A stretch of 64,000 nt of DNA from Streptobacillus moniliformis DSM 12112 (lineage in GTDB: Bacteria > Fusobacteriota > Fusobacteriia > Fusobacteriales > Leptotrichiaceae). Location of the stretch: positions 912,497 to 976,496 of the forward strand of contig NC_013515.1 of the NCBI RefSeq assembly GCF_000024565.1. Reading direction: 5' to 3'. The translations under genes were made by a program, and so were the position numbers. Shown in pieces: positions 10,704-19,101 of this stretch (position 1 is the stretch's first letter; each line of letters opens with the position of its first letter). The notes under the pieces are model-generated. The model saw only the letters and a list, made by a program, of their open reading frames with translations. It was not told the origin of the DNA and did not search any database.

Positions 10704-11927
10704 ATGTATAATTCTAATAAAATTAAATCTATCTTCTCCAAATATATTTTAACAAATTCTATTAATTCTATCAAGCCATATTTTGATAAAAAACATATTG
10801 AACATATCAACCATTCCATTCATAATTTTCTTAACTGTGGTAATCTCTCTAAAGGCTTTATCTCTTATCGTTGTTCCTCTTGTAATTTTCAACATAAAAT
10901 GAAACTTACTTGTAAATCTAGACTTTGTCCATCTTGTGGTTATAACTATTCTGTTAATTGGACTAATTCTATCTTAAAACAATTTATTAACATCCCTCAT
11001 AGGCATGTCCTTTTTACTGTCCCTAAAGAATTTAGAAAATTTATTGCTTATGATAGATCTATTCTTTCTAAAATGTCTAAAGCTATTAATAATATTTTTA
11101 AATATCAATTCCATAATATCAAAGATAAAGTTAAAAGAAAAATATATATCCCTAAATCTAATCCTAATTACTTTACTAATTCTGATATTATTAACTACGG
11201 ACTTATTACTGTTATTCATACTTTTGGTAGAGACCTTAAGTTTAATCCTCATATTCATGCCATCATCTCTCTTGGAGGTTTTAATAAAAAATTTCAATAT
11301 AAAGAACTTAAATACTTTCATGTCCCCTCTATTGCTAATCAATGGAAGTTTTCTCTTTGTAAATTAATTAGTAATGCTAATTATCCTAATGATATTATTA
11401 AAATACAAGCTAAAAAAGCTGTATCTAATGTTTATGATAATGATGTTAGGTTATTTTTTAATGTAGCTGGTAATGATATTAATAATCCTAAATACATTAT
11501 TAAATATCTTGGTAGATATTTATCAAGAGTTCCTATTGCTGAATATAAGATTGTTAATATTGATTTTAATAAAAATTCTCTTACATTTAAATTTGAAGAT
11601 TTAAGTAATAATAAAGAAGTTACTTATTCTACTTTATCTTTTAAAGATTTTGTTGCTAAAGTGCTTTTTCATCTACCTTTAAAGTATTTTAAAATGATTA
11701 ATAGATATGGTTTCTATGCTAGAAGAATTTCTTCTAAAGTTAAAATGTCTCTATTTTATCTTAAAGCTCAGGTTAATAAAAAGTCTCTTTCTTTATTTAG
11801 GAAAAACTTTAAAGAACTTTGGGACTTTGACCCTTTTATGTGTCCTCATTGTAATATTTATCTTAAACGTTATGAACTATTTATTGATAATGGTCTTTCT
11901 CCTCCTATTCATAAGTTCTATAATTAA
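10704..11927 (+). CDS. IS91-family (HUH/Y2) transposase, copy 1
   Basis: 407 residues. An N-terminal zinc-binding region (Y-R-C-S-S-C; C-K-S-R-L-C-P-S-C-G, about residues 50-80) is followed by the HUH motif F-N-P-H-I-H-A-I near residue 180 and the tyrosine region Y-I-I-K-Y-L-G-R-Y near residue 260, matching the IS91/IS801 rolling-circle transposases. Ribosome-binding site AGAAAGGAG lies 9 nt before the ATG. The gene is intact and identical in sequence to the copy at 41060-42283, so recent activity is plausible. It is one of very few plus-strand genes in the window. Confidence 0.9.
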   Translation: MYNSNKIKSIFSKYILTNSINSIKPYFDKKHIEHINHSIHNFLNCGNLSKGFISYRCSSCNFQHKMKLTCKSRLCPSCGYNYSVNWTNSILKQFINIPHRHVLFTVPKEFRKFIAYDRSILSKMSKAINNIFKYQFHNIKDKVKRKIYIPKSNPNYFTNSDIINYGLITVIHTFGRDLKFNPHIHAIISLGGFNKKFQYKELKYFHVPSIANQWKFSLCKLISNANYPNDIIKIQAKKAVSNVYDNDVRLFFNVAGNDINNPKYIIKYLGRYLSRVPIAEYKIVNIDFNKNSLTFKFEDLSNNKEVTYSTLSFKDFVAKVLFHLPLKYFKMINRYGFYARRISSKVKMSLFYLKAQVNKKSLSLFRKNFKELWDFDPFMCPHCNIYLKRYELFIDNGLSPPIHKFYN

Positions 11928-12075
11928 TATATTATGCCTATTTTTATGATAGGTAGTTTTGTTGTTCTCTTATTTTTTATTCTATTAATTTTTCTTTTCT
12001 TTATCAATATTTTTTTACTATTTTCTTTTATTTTTTTATCTTAGATATTTTTTTAATTTCCTATAGAATAAAAAA

Positions 12076-12094
12076 CGCCTCAAATTTTGAGGCG
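12076..12094 (-). terminator. intrinsic terminator of glycosyltransferase gene
   Basis: Arms CGCCTCAAA (12076-12084) and TTTGAGGCG (12086-12094) followed on the minus strand by TTTTTTATT, which is supplied by the A-tract at the right end of the insertion sequence. Confidence 0.85.
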
Positions 12095-12101
12095 TAATAT
12101 T

Positions 12102-13406
12102 TTATAATTTGTTTTCTCTAATAAGCATTAAAGTAGATTTATCAATCTTATTATTTACTTTTAAGTTTAACTTATTAAAGAGTTCTTTACTAATCTTATA
12201 TCTTCTATTTCTTATATGAACTCTAAAACTTCCATCCTTATTCAACTTAATTTTTTGTATTCTATATATTTTTCCTAAATTATCAATATATATATATTCT
12301 ACTTTTTTTATGAATAATTTTAAATCATATTTTTCTGATATTTCTATAGATTTATTCATCATTAATTTTCTTTTATCTAAATCTTGTGAGTAGAATAAAT
12401 CTATTTTTTCATTTAATTCTTCTATGCTTTCAAAGAAATATCCATTTTCATTTTCAAATAGTAAGTCTTTAAGAACAACTTTATCACTACAAAACAGTAC
12501 TCTACCTGTAGACATAGCTTCTATAAAAGTAAGTCCTTGAGTTTCTGAAGTACTTGCAGAAATAAATCCATCAGCTAAGTTATAGTAATCTGGAACTTCA
12601 GAATATTCTTTTTTACCACAGAATATGATATTTTCTAAATCATATTTTTCTTTAAAGTGTTTAAATTCTGGTCCTTCTCCTACTACAAGTAATGTAATAT
12701 CTTTTCTATTTTTTATTGTTTCTAATATTATTTCAATATTTTTTTCTTTAGCTACCCTACCTAAATACATCATAACTTTTTTACCTTCTAAGTTAAAATG
12801 TTTTCTTAATTTCTCAATATTTTCTTTATTAGGATTTTTAAATCTTTCAAGATCAATTCCAGATGGCAATACCCTTATATCTGTATTTTTTATAGAATAT
12901 TTCATTAATAAGTCATATGTTTTCTTAGAAGGAACTATAACTGCATTTGAAGGATAACAATACATTTTAGATATCATTTCAACAAATTTAACAAAAGGTT
13001 TATTTAATATATCAATATTCATAAAGTTAATATAGTGTACATAATCTTCTAACATTGTATGATATGTATATATTAATGGTATACCTAGCATTTTAGAAAG
13101 TATTCTACCTAAAATAGACACTCCAAATTCTGTATGTATATGTATTATATCTAAATTTAATTTTCTAATTTCATTAAAACCCGAAAAATGAAAAGGTCCT
13201 GTAACTGAATAATTATAGAAATCCTTTAATAAGATAGACGGTAATTTTATCACCTTATCCTCCATTGTTAATTTCATACTATCATTGCATGTAATTACAT
13301 AAACATCATGACCCAATTCTTCTAATCCTTTTTTCAATGTATATACACAAACTGCAACCCCATTTGCATGAGGTAAATATGTATCTGAAAATAAACCAAT
13401 TTTCAT
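12102..13406 (-). CDS. glycosyltransferase family 4 (diacylglycerol glucosyltransferase-like)
   Basis: 434 residues with the GT-B fold of family GT4. N-terminal Rossmann half starts M-K-I-G-L-F-S-D-T-Y-L-P-H-A-N-G-V. The C-terminal donor-binding half carries Y-L-G-R-V-A-K-E-K-N and the E-x7-E region S-A-S-T-S-E-T-Q-G-L-T-F-I-E-A-M-S-T-G. The beginning resembles the 1,2-diacylglycerol 3-glucosyltransferases that make membrane glucolipids, but I cannot fix the acceptor. It has a C-terminal extension of about 60 residues rich in Lys and Arg. Ribosome-binding site AAAGGAG precedes the ATG. It is the last gene of a short run beginning with mtnN. Confidence 0.85.
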   Translation of the reverse strand: MKIGLFSDTYLPHANGVAVCVYTLKKGLEELGHDVYVITCNDSMKLTMEDKVIKLPSILLKDFYNYSVTGPFHFSGFNEIRKLNLDIIHIHTEFGVSILGRILSKMLGIPLIYTYHTMLEDYVHYINFMNIDILNKPFVKFVEMISKMYCYPSNAVIVPSKKTYDLLMKYSIKNTDIRVLPSGIDLERFKNPNKENIEKLRKHFNLEGKKVMMYLGRVAKEKNIEIILETIKNRKDITLLVVGEGPEFKHFKEKYDLENIIFCGKKEYSEVPDYYNLADGFISASTSETQGLTFIEAMSTGRVLFCSDKVVLKDLLFENENGYFFESIEELNEKIDLFYSQDLDKRKLMMNKSIEISEKYDLKLFIKKVEYIYIDNLGKIYRIQKIKLNKDGSFRVHIRNRRYKISKELFNKLNLKVNNKIDKSTLMLIRENKL

Positions 13407-13409
13407 ATT

Positions 13410-13547
13410 TTACTCCTTTTTTTCTAATTCTGTAATTCTAAATTTAATATAGTCTTCAAATGACAAAATTTCACAACCACAAAGTAATTCATTTTCTTTC
13501 TCATATTCTTTTAGTAATATATTATAAAGTTCTTTATTAATTTCCAT
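13410..13547 (-). CDS. small hypothetical protein (45 aa)
   Basis: A short frame from ATG 13547 to TAA 13412-13410, starting M-E-I-N-K-E-L-Y and ending T-E-L-E-K-K-E. Its start overlaps the end of the preceding membrane-protein gene by 11 bp and it ends 4 bp before the glycosyltransferase ATG, so it fills the gap exactly and also contains that gene's ribosome-binding site. It has a C-x-C pair (L-C-G-C-E). No recognised family. Its own ribosome-binding site is weak, so translation would depend on coupling. Confidence 0.5.
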   Translation of the reverse strand: MEINKELYNILLKEYEKENELLCGCEILSFEDYIKFRITELEKKE

Positions 13548-13818
13548 TTTTATTATCCAAATGTTCTTTTATTATCTTATCTACTTCTTTATCTGCTTCA
13601 CTTCTATCTTCATTTTCTTCAATTTTTTCTTGTTTTTGTTCCTCTTTAATATTATTTTCATAAAAACCACTTTTTCTAATATTAAAATCTTCTAAAATTA
13701 AATCTGTATTATTATATGCAGATTTTTTAATATATTTTATTTTAGAATATGTATAAAACATTCCTAAAAAAAATATTATCCAAAATATTATTTTTAAAAT
13801 TTTTCCAAATCTTCTCAT
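13537..13818 (-). CDS. small membrane-anchored hypothetical protein
   Basis: 93 residues: one transmembrane helix near the N terminus (about residues 8-27), then a charged, Glu/Lys-rich tail that is probably disordered or coiled. No family recognised. It follows mtnN by 8 bp and overlaps the next small gene, so it belongs to the mtnN-orf-orf-glycosyltransferase operon. Confidence 0.65.
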   Translation of the reverse strand: MRRFGKILKIIFWIIFFLGMFYTYSKIKYIKKSAYNNTDLILEDFNIRKSGFYENNIKEEQKQEKIEENEDRSEADKEVDKIIKEHLDNKNGN

Positions 13819-13826
13819 TTTTCCAC

Positions 13827-14495
13827 CTATATTAATTTAGTAAGTATATTTTTTGAATTTTCAGCTGCTAAATTAACAAATTTCTCAAATTCCATAGTTG
13901 ATTCATCTGATAATGTATCTGATATAGATCTAATTATTAAAAAATCCACTCCTAATAAATATGAACAATGGGCAACTGAAGCAGATTCCATATCCACACA
14001 CAAAGCTTTAAAATTTTCACCAATTTTAATCTTTTCATCAGCATTTGAAACAAATTTATCTCCAGATACTATTTTACCAAAATGTATTTTTTCACCTTTT
14101 AGTTTATTCATAGCATCTTCAAGTATTTCTCTAGGCTTAAAAATAGATGTTTCCATTCTAGGAATTATACCCATTTCATATCCAAATTCTGTTGTATCAA
14201 ATAAGTATTCTTGAAGCTCTGTTGATATTACTATATCCCCTATTTTTAATTTATTTGAAGTAGATCCTGCAACTCCTGAAAAATATATTTTTTTAACTTT
14301 AAATTCATTAATTAATAAAGTTGTAACAATAGCTGCATTAACCATACCAATTCCACAGCCAACTAAAATTACTTTTTTATTATTTAATAAACCTATATAA
14401 AAAGTATTTCCATTAACTATTTCGATTTCTATATTTTCCATTTCTTGCTTAATTACATTTATTTCTTCATGCATAGCACCTATTATTCCTATCAT
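13827..14495 (-). CDS. mtnN: 5'-methylthioadenosine/S-adenosylhomocysteine nucleosidase
   Basis: 222 residues from ATG 14495, preferred over an ATG four codons upstream because GGGAG lies at the right distance. It cleaves the glycosidic bond of MTA and SAH, feeding methyl-donor salvage and autoinducer-2 precursor formation. Family marks: start M-I-G-I-I-G-A-M-H-E-E, the purine-binding F-S-G-V-A-G-S, the M-E-S-A-S-V-A-H block and R-S-I-S-D near the C terminus. First gene after the dps terminator. Confidence 0.93.
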   Translation of the reverse strand: MIGIIGAMHEEINVIKQEMENIEIEIVNGNTFYIGLLNNKKVILVGCGIGMVNAAIVTTLLINEFKVKKIYFSGVAGSTSNKLKIGDIVISTELQEYLFDTTEFGYEMGIIPRMETSIFKPREILEDAMNKLKGEKIHFGKIVSGDKFVSNADEKIKIGENFKALCVDMESASVAHCSYLLGVDFLIIRSISDTLSDESTMEFEKFVNLAAENSKNILTKLI

Positions 14496-14544
14496 ATATA
14501 CTCCCATTTATTTTAATATACATATTTTAACATTTTAAAAAATA

Positions 14545-14568
14545 AAAAGCTAGTAAAAACTAGCTTTT
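14545..14568. terminator. bidirectional terminator after dps
   Basis: Arms AAAAGCTAGT and ACTAGCTTTT around an AAAA loop, in the gap between the dps stop and mtnN. On the minus strand it ends dps transcription. Confidence 0.85.
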
Positions 14569-14574
14569 ATCCAT

Positions 14575-15012
14575 TTATTTAATATATGCTTTAAACATCC
14601 AAAGAAGTTTTTCATACTCAGCAATATGATTATCAAGTTCAGCACTTGTACCGAAATCTCCTTCTTCATCTGTTATATTTTTTAAATTTTTTACTTGTCC
14701 AAGTAAATTTTCTACATCTACTATTAATACATTTAATAACTCTTTAACTGTAATATCTTCATCCTTAGCTTCAGTTATTGTAGTAACTTCTAAATATTTT
14801 TTCATACTTCCATAAGGTCTTCCACCTATAGATAATACTCTTTCAGCTATTATATCAATTTTTTCATTAACTGCATCATATATTTCTTCTAATTTGGCAT
14901 GTACTGTAAAGAAACCTTGTCCAACAACATTCCAGTGATAGTTTTGAACCTTTCTATAAAATACATTTAAATCTGCTAAATATATGTTTAAAGCATCTAT
15001 TGTTTTGTTCAT
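14575..15012 (-). CDS. dps: Dps-family DNA-binding ferritin-like protein
   Basis: 145 residues, typical length. Dps miniferritins oxidise and store iron and protect DNA from peroxide. Ligand-type residues are visible in N-Y-H-W-N-V-V-G near residue 25 and in F-x-x-H-A-K-L-E-E-I-Y-D near residue 37. It has no long basic N-terminal tail, so direct DNA binding is uncertain. It is monocistronic, with its own promoter and a PerR-like operator upstream and a strong terminator downstream. Confidence 0.93.
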   Translation of the reverse strand: MNKTIDALNIYLADLNVFYRKVQNYHWNVVGQGFFTVHAKLEEIYDAVNEKIDIIAERVLSIGGRPYGSMKKYLEVTTITEAKDEDITVKELLNVLIVDVENLLGQVKNLKNITDEEGDFGTSAELDNHIAEYEKLLWMFKAYIK

Positions 15013-15040
15013 TTTAAATCCTCCTGTTTTAATTATAAAT

Positions 15041-15055
15041 TTGTAATTATTACAA
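15041..15055. promoter_or_regulatory. PerR/Fur-like operator at dps promoter
   Basis: A perfect 7-1-7 dyad, TTGTAAT-T-ATTACAA, differing from the classical PerR box (TTATAATNATTATAA) by one base in each arm. It lies about 10 bp after the -10, across the expected transcription start, where a bound repressor would block dps. Confidence 0.7.
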
Positions 15056-15064
15056 TATACACTT

Positions 15065-15093
15065 ATATTATCATTAATATTAATTTATGTCAA
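15065..15093 (-). promoter_or_regulatory. dps promoter
   Basis: On the minus strand: -35 TTGACA (15088-15093), -10 TAATAT (15065-15070), 17-bp spacer, about 50 bp before the dps ATG. Confidence 0.7.
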
Positions 15094-15140
15094 GATATTT
15101 TGAGTTAAAAGAAATGAGAGCATTAGCCCTCAATTTCTTA

Positions 15141-15449
15141 TTATTCACTTCTATCTTTCATTTTTTCTTTATATTTTCTTACTTGTCTTTCTAATCCTGA
15201 TGATAGATTATCAATTGCTGCATATAGATCTGCATCAGTTTCTTCTTGTCTTATAGTTTTATTCGGAGCATAAACTGTAGCTATCGCTTTATACAATTTA
15301 CCTTCTGACTTAGTTGGTTCAACTGTTAAAGTTACATCAGTTTCTGGAATATTTTCTAAATATTTAGTGATCTTAGATATCTTACTTTCCACATATTTTT
15401 TAATAGGTTCTGTCATTTCTAATTGTTTTCCACTAATAATTATTTTCAT
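15141..15449 (-). CDS. hpf: short ribosome hibernation promoting factor (HPF/RaiA family)
   Basis: 102 residues from ATG 15449. An upstream in-frame GTG would add three codons. It binds the 30S decoding region and inactivates ribosomes in stationary phase. The family pattern is clear: M-K-I-I-I-S-G-K-Q-L-E-M-T-E-P-I at the start and Q-E-E-T-D-A-D-L-Y-A-A-I-D near residue 78, with a basic C-terminal end. It lacks the long-form dimerisation domain, so a separate factor may be needed for 100S formation. Confidence 0.9.
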   Translation of the reverse strand: MKIIISGKQLEMTEPIKKYVESKISKITKYLENIPETDVTLTVEPTKSEGKLYKAIATVYAPNKTIRQEETDADLYAAIDNLSSGLERQVRKYKEKMKDRSE

Positions 15450-15512
15450 AATTAGCACTTCCCTTCATTGCTTCCTTACTATATTATACCCTCAATTTCT
15501 TTTTTTTCAAGT

Positions 15513-16172
15513 TTAAATCTGTTTTAATTTCCCATTTTCTATCTTATATTTTACTTTGGCTAAGTTTGCAAGTTCAATACTATGTGTTACAATTATTATT
15601 CCCTGACCCTTATTATTTATTTTAACAAATAATTCGTTAATTAAATTACTTGTTTCATAATCTAAATTTCCAGTAGGTTCATCTGCAAGTATTATTTCTG
15701 GATCATTAATTAATGCCCTTGCTATAGCAACTCTTTGTTTTTCTCCTCCTGATAATTCTTGAGGTTTGTGATTTATTCTATGTTCTAATCCTACTTCTTT
15801 TAATAAGTTTATAGCCTTATTTTCTATTTCTTTTCTTGATTTACTATCATTTACTAAAGCTGGTATCATAACATTTTCAAGTGCTGTAAATTCATTTAAT
15901 AAATAATGAAATTGAAATACAAATCCAATTTTTTTTCTTCTAGTTTCTATAATATCTCTATTATTTATCTTTTCTCCATCAATAAGTATATCACCTTCTG
16001 TTACATCATCAAGTAATCCAAGTATATTTAATAATGTTGTTTTTCCACTACCTGATTTACCTTGTATTGAGAAGAAATCACCATTTTCAAATTTAAAATT
16101 GATATCTTTTAATATATCTATTTTCTCAGCTTTAGTAACATATGTTTTATATACATTCTTTAATTCTAGCAT
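15513..16172 (-). CDS. lolD: ABC transporter ATP-binding protein, LolD/MacB type
   Basis: 219 residues. Walker A G-K-S-G-S-G-K-T-T near residue 38, signature L-S-G-G-E-K-Q-R-V-A-I-A near residue 142, Walker B I-L-A-D-E-P-T-G-N-L-D near residue 160. The length and sequence fit the LolD/FtsE/MacB group that powers extraction of lipoproteins or related tasks rather than classic solute transport. It is 10 bp after the permease gene, with which it forms a system. The Lol assignment is inferred from the permease type and the nearby LolA-like protein. Confidence 0.8.
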   Translation of the reverse strand: MLELKNVYKTYVTKAEKIDILKDINFKFENGDFFSIQGKSGSGKTTLLNILGLLDDVTEGDILIDGEKINNRDIIETRRKKIGFVFQFHYLLNEFTALENVMIPALVNDSKSRKEIENKAINLLKEVGLEHRINHKPQELSGGEKQRVAIARALINDPEIILADEPTGNLDYETSNLINELFVKINNKGQGIIIVTHSIELANLAKVKYKIENGKLKQI

Positions 16173-16182
16173 ATATATCTCC

Positions 16183-17334
16183 CTAATTGTTATATTTTAT
16201 AGCTTCTACTGTATTCATCTTTGACGCCTTAATTGAAGGCATTATTGTAGAAAATAAAATTAATACAAAAGAGATAAAATAGATAACTAACATTTCTATT
16301 AAACTAACACTTATTGGAAGTGTTTCTAAATAATAAGTAGAAGTAATGTAATATTTAAATACTAATTTTAAAAGTATAATAAGAATAGGGGAAAATAATA
16401 GTGAGAATAGCATTCCTGTTATTCCAATAATTAATCCCTCAAATAAGAATATTTTTAATATATTTTTATCTGCAAATCCCATTGCCTTTAATATACCTAT
16501 ATCTGTTATTTTTTCTCTAACTATCATATTTAATATTACTGATATGGCAAATGATGCAATAAGTATTATCATACTTAAAATTGATACTAAAACAAATTTT
16601 TCAAAATTTATTGCACTTAATAAACTCTGATTGTCCATATTCCAACTTCTTGCATAAACTTTATCTCCATAACTTTCATTTATATCTCTAACTAATAGAT
16701 CTAAATTATCAGTTTTATTTGGATTATCAACTAAAATGGCAATTGTTGAAGCAACTTCTCCTCTTTCTTCTAACAGTTGTAATGTTTCAAGAGGAAAAAG
16801 TAATAAATCAGAATCATAGTTATAAAATCCTGTCTTAAAAACTCCTGAAATAACTGCTTTAATTTCTCTCATTTCAGAGGTAAGCACAGTTATTTCATCT
16901 CCTACCCTAGTTCCTGTATTTTTAATAAATTCATTTCCAACTAAAACTGAAGTTAAATTATCTTTTTCTATACTTCCTTCAACAACATTTAAATTAAGTT
17001 TTTCTAAATTAGTCCCAATAATTAATGTGGATTTAGAAATTCCGTTTACTTTAATTAAACCTTGTGATTCAATTCTATAATTTACATCTTTAAAATTATA
17101 TTTATCAATTTTTTTACTAATATCTATATATTCTTGTTGATAATCTTGATAAATTCCAACACTAATATGTGGAGATAATGTTAATATTGAATTTAACATA
17201 TTATTTTTCAAACCATTAGATATTGCAAGTGATACAACAAAAACTGTAAGGGCAATTGCAATTCCTAAAATAGAAACTATAGATTGAAATTTTCTTTCTA
17301 TTATATGTCTTTTTGCTATAAAAAATTCTATCAT
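16183..17334 (-). CDS. ABC transporter permease, LolC/LolE (FtsX-MacB) type
   Basis: 383 residues: N-terminal transmembrane helix (about 20-40), a periplasmic domain (about 45-240) and three C-terminal helices, ending with the typical P-S-I-K-A-S-K-M-N-T-V-E-A-I-K motif. It starts I-A-K-R-H-I-I-E-R-K-F-Q-S, as in LolC/E. These permeases release lipoproteins from the inner membrane to LolA. Only one permease gene is present here, so it may act as a homodimer (LolF-like). Followed 10 bp later by the ATPase gene. Confidence 0.8.
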   Translation of the reverse strand: MIEFFIAKRHIIERKFQSIVSILGIAIALTVFVVSLAISNGLKNNMLNSILTLSPHISVGIYQDYQQEYIDISKKIDKYNFKDVNYRIESQGLIKVNGISKSTLIIGTNLEKLNLNVVEGSIEKDNLTSVLVGNEFIKNTGTRVGDEITVLTSEMREIKAVISGVFKTGFYNYDSDLLLFPLETLQLLEERGEVASTIAILVDNPNKTDNLDLLVRDINESYGDKVYARSWNMDNQSLLSAINFEKFVLVSILSMIILIASFAISVILNMIVREKITDIGILKAMGFADKNILKIFLFEGLIIGITGMLFSLLFSPILIILLKLVFKYYITSTYYLETLPISVSLIEMLVIYFISFVLILFSTIMPSIKASKMNTVEAIKYNN

Positions 17335-17341
17335 TTATCCT

Positions 17342-17824
17342 CTATTCCTCTATAATTACATCAAGATTTGTAAGAACAGATATTTGTTTTATAAATCTGT
17401 ATTTATTATTAATATTTAATCTATATATATATTCTTTTTTATCTTTTGTTTTTATTATTAAACAATTTTCATTTGAATTTTTAGAAATTCTCATTATTCT
17501 TATACTTAATTTTTCTATTTGATTTATCATCACTTTATTATTCTTATCTCTTATTTCATTCTCATCTACATATATTTTAAATTTTAATACAGTATTTAAA
17601 TGAAATATTATATATATAATTAAAGCTAAAAGAATAAATATTTTAAAATAATTATCGGACATTTTATCTTTAAATAGATCCATACCAACATAAAATATAG
17701 TAAATAAAATAATAGTTATTAAAATAAACGATCTAAAAATATATAAATTTGAAAGTCTATATTTAGTTTTCACTTTAGGATCATAAACTATGGCTTCTTC
17801 TATTTTCATTTTAATTTCATTCAT
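17342..17824 (-). CDS. hypothetical membrane protein with PH-like region
   Basis: 160 residues from ATG 17824, which has GGAG 6 nt upstream and directly follows the preceding gene's stop. A longer frame starting inside that gene is unlikely. Two transmembrane helices (about residues 30-50 and 60-80) are followed by a hydrophilic domain with alternating beta-strand phrases that could be PH-like. I do not recognise a named family. It sits between the FtsB/DivIC-like gene and the ABC permease in one operon. Confidence 0.7.
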   Translation of the reverse strand: MNEIKMKIEEAIVYDPKVKTKYRLSNLYIFRSFILITIILFTIFYVGMDLFKDKMSDNYFKIFILLALIIYIIFHLNTVLKFKIYVDENEIRDKNNKVMINQIEKLSIRIMRISKNSNENCLIIKTKDKKEYIYRLNINNKYRFIKQISVLTNLDVIIEE

Positions 17825-17825
17825 A

Positions 17826-18146
17826 TTATTCTCCATTTTCTTTTTTCTGTGTTTGAGATTCTTTACTGTCTTCATCCACAATTTTATATATTCTTTCACC
17901 ATCTTTTTTAAAATTTAAGTTATCCCTTACAAATTTTTCCTTATTAGTCCCTTTTCTTGATTCCTCTAATTCTTTTTGTAATTTTTCTTTCTCTTCTTTT
18001 AATTTTTCATACTTTTTATTACTTTCAATTAATTTTATATTTATTTCTCTACTTTTCTTGACATTATTGTATGTCCTAAAAATTAATGCCGAAAATATAG
18101 CGAAAAACAAAAGTATAATTGCCAAAGTATATAGCTTTTTTTTCAT
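17826..18146 (-). CDS. septum formation initiator family protein (FtsB/DivIC-like)
   Basis: 106 residues: a short cytoplasmic N terminus, one transmembrane helix (about 6-24), a coiled coil (about 28-65) and the family's conserved end region E-K-F-V-R-D-N-L-N-F-K-K-D-G-E. FtsB/DivIC proteins form part of the divisome core. The C-terminal tail rich in Glu, Lys and Gln is lineage specific. The ATG is 1 bp after the nrdR stop, so the two are coupled. Confidence 0.82.
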   Translation of the reverse strand: MKKKLYTLAIILLFFAIFSALIFRTYNNVKKSREINIKLIESNKKYEKLKEEKEKLQKELEESRKGTNKEKFVRDNLNFKKDGERIYKIVDEDSKESQTQKKENGE

Positions 18147-18147
18147 T

Positions 18148-18612
18148 TTATCTCTTCCTTTTTCTCTTTTTAACTTCTTTAATAGTATTTAAAAAACTAT
18201 CTAAATTTTCAAATTTATTATAAACAGAGGCAAATCTAATATATGCTACTTCATCAAATAAAAATAATTTTTCAAGTATAGTATCCCCTAATACATTACT
18301 ATGTATCTTCCCATCATAATTAGTTAATATTTCTCTTTCTATCTCATCTATCATTTCATCAACTTTATTTTGTACATAGCTTCTTTTAACTAAAGATCTT
18401 ATTATTCCCTGATATATTTTATTTCTATCAAATTCTTCAACTTCTCCATTTTTCTTAATTACTACTATTGGCAAATTAAATATTTTTTCTATTGTATTAA
18501 ATCTCTTATTACATAAATCACATTCACGTCTTCTTTTTATTGAATTTCCATCACTATATGAACGACTATCAACTACTTTTGTCTCTTTATCACCACAATA
18601 AGGACATTTCAT
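18148..18612 (-). CDS. nrdR: transcriptional repressor NrdR
   Basis: 154 residues, standard length. The N-terminal zinc ribbon M-K-C-P-Y-C-G plus C-D-L-C-N-K-R-F and the ATP-cone domain (about 49-139) identify NrdR, the nucleotide-sensing repressor of ribonucleotide reductase genes. It heads a coupled run into the FtsB/DivIC-like gene. Target NrdR boxes would lie at nrd genes outside the window. Confidence 0.95.
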   Translation of the reverse strand: MKCPYCGDKETKVVDSRSYSDGNSIKRRRECDLCNKRFNTIEKIFNLPIVVIKKNGEVEEFDRNKIYQGIIRSLVKRSYVQNKVDEMIDEIEREILTNYDGKIHSNVLGDTILEKLFLFDEVAYIRFASVYNKFENLDSFLNTIKEVKKRKRKR

Positions 18613-18621
18613 AATAACTCC

Positions 18622-19086
18622 TTATATTTCCATATTTTTAATCAATTCTATCATTTCTTCTTTTGTTTTAACTTCTAACATAACTTGTCTAAATTTATTA
18701 TCTTGACAGAATCTTGAAATTTTTGCAAGTATAATTAAATATTCTCTACTTAATTCAACTGGAGATAAGAACATAAATAAGATATTTACTTTTTCTTCAT
18801 CTACAGCTTCATATTCTATACCTTCTCTAAATATACCTACACTTATTATAATATCCTTAACAGCATCTGTTTTTGCATGAGGTATAGCAACTCCTCTTCC
18901 TATACCAGTAGTACCCAATATTTCTCTTTCCATTAAATCTTCAAATGCTTTTTCTTTATCTAATATATTTTCATTATTTTCTAATCCCTTAAACATTTCT
19001 TTTAGTAAAGCATTCTTATTTTTTGCCTGTAAATCTAAATTTATTCCATCTACATATATTTTTTCAAAGATATAATTGGTTTTCAT
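18622..19086 (-). CDS. PTS EIIA, fructose/nitrogen type (PtsN-like)
   Basis: 154 residues of the PTS_EIIA_2 fold. The phosphorylated His lies in G-V-A-I-P-H-A-K-T-D near residue 67. It stands alone, with no EIIB/EIIC, and is placed between recO and nrdR, so a regulatory role like PtsN is more likely than sugar transport. The general PTS enzyme EI is encoded at 27235-28944. Confidence 0.85.
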   Translation of the reverse strand: MKTNYIFEKIYVDGINLDLQAKNKNALLKEMFKGLENNENILDKEKAFEDLMEREILGTTGIGRGVAIPHAKTDAVKDIIISVGIFREGIEYEAVDEEKVNILFMFLSPVELSREYLIILAKISRFCQDNKFRQVMLEVKTKEEMIELIKNMEI

Positions 19087-19101
19087 TAGTTTTCTCCTTT
19101 A

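Larger units (their letters stand above)
10600..12076 (+). mobile_element. IS91-like insertion sequence, copy 1
   Basis: A 1477-bp block is repeated at 40956-42432 with one difference that I can see (A/G near 12043/42399). The limits are where the two copies stop matching. It contains one transposase gene and a long hairpin at its left end. No terminal inverted repeats or target duplications are evident, as known for rolling-circle IS91-family elements. The right end abuts the terminator of the glycosyltransferase gene and the left end lies just upstream of the paralogue B promoter. Confidence 0.88.

Noticed and set aside
10517-10819. 100-codon minus-strand frame over the left end of IS copy 1 (82 codons in copy 2)
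   Set aside because: It runs through the left-end hairpin and the start of the transposase gene, differs between copies outside the element, and has no initiation site.
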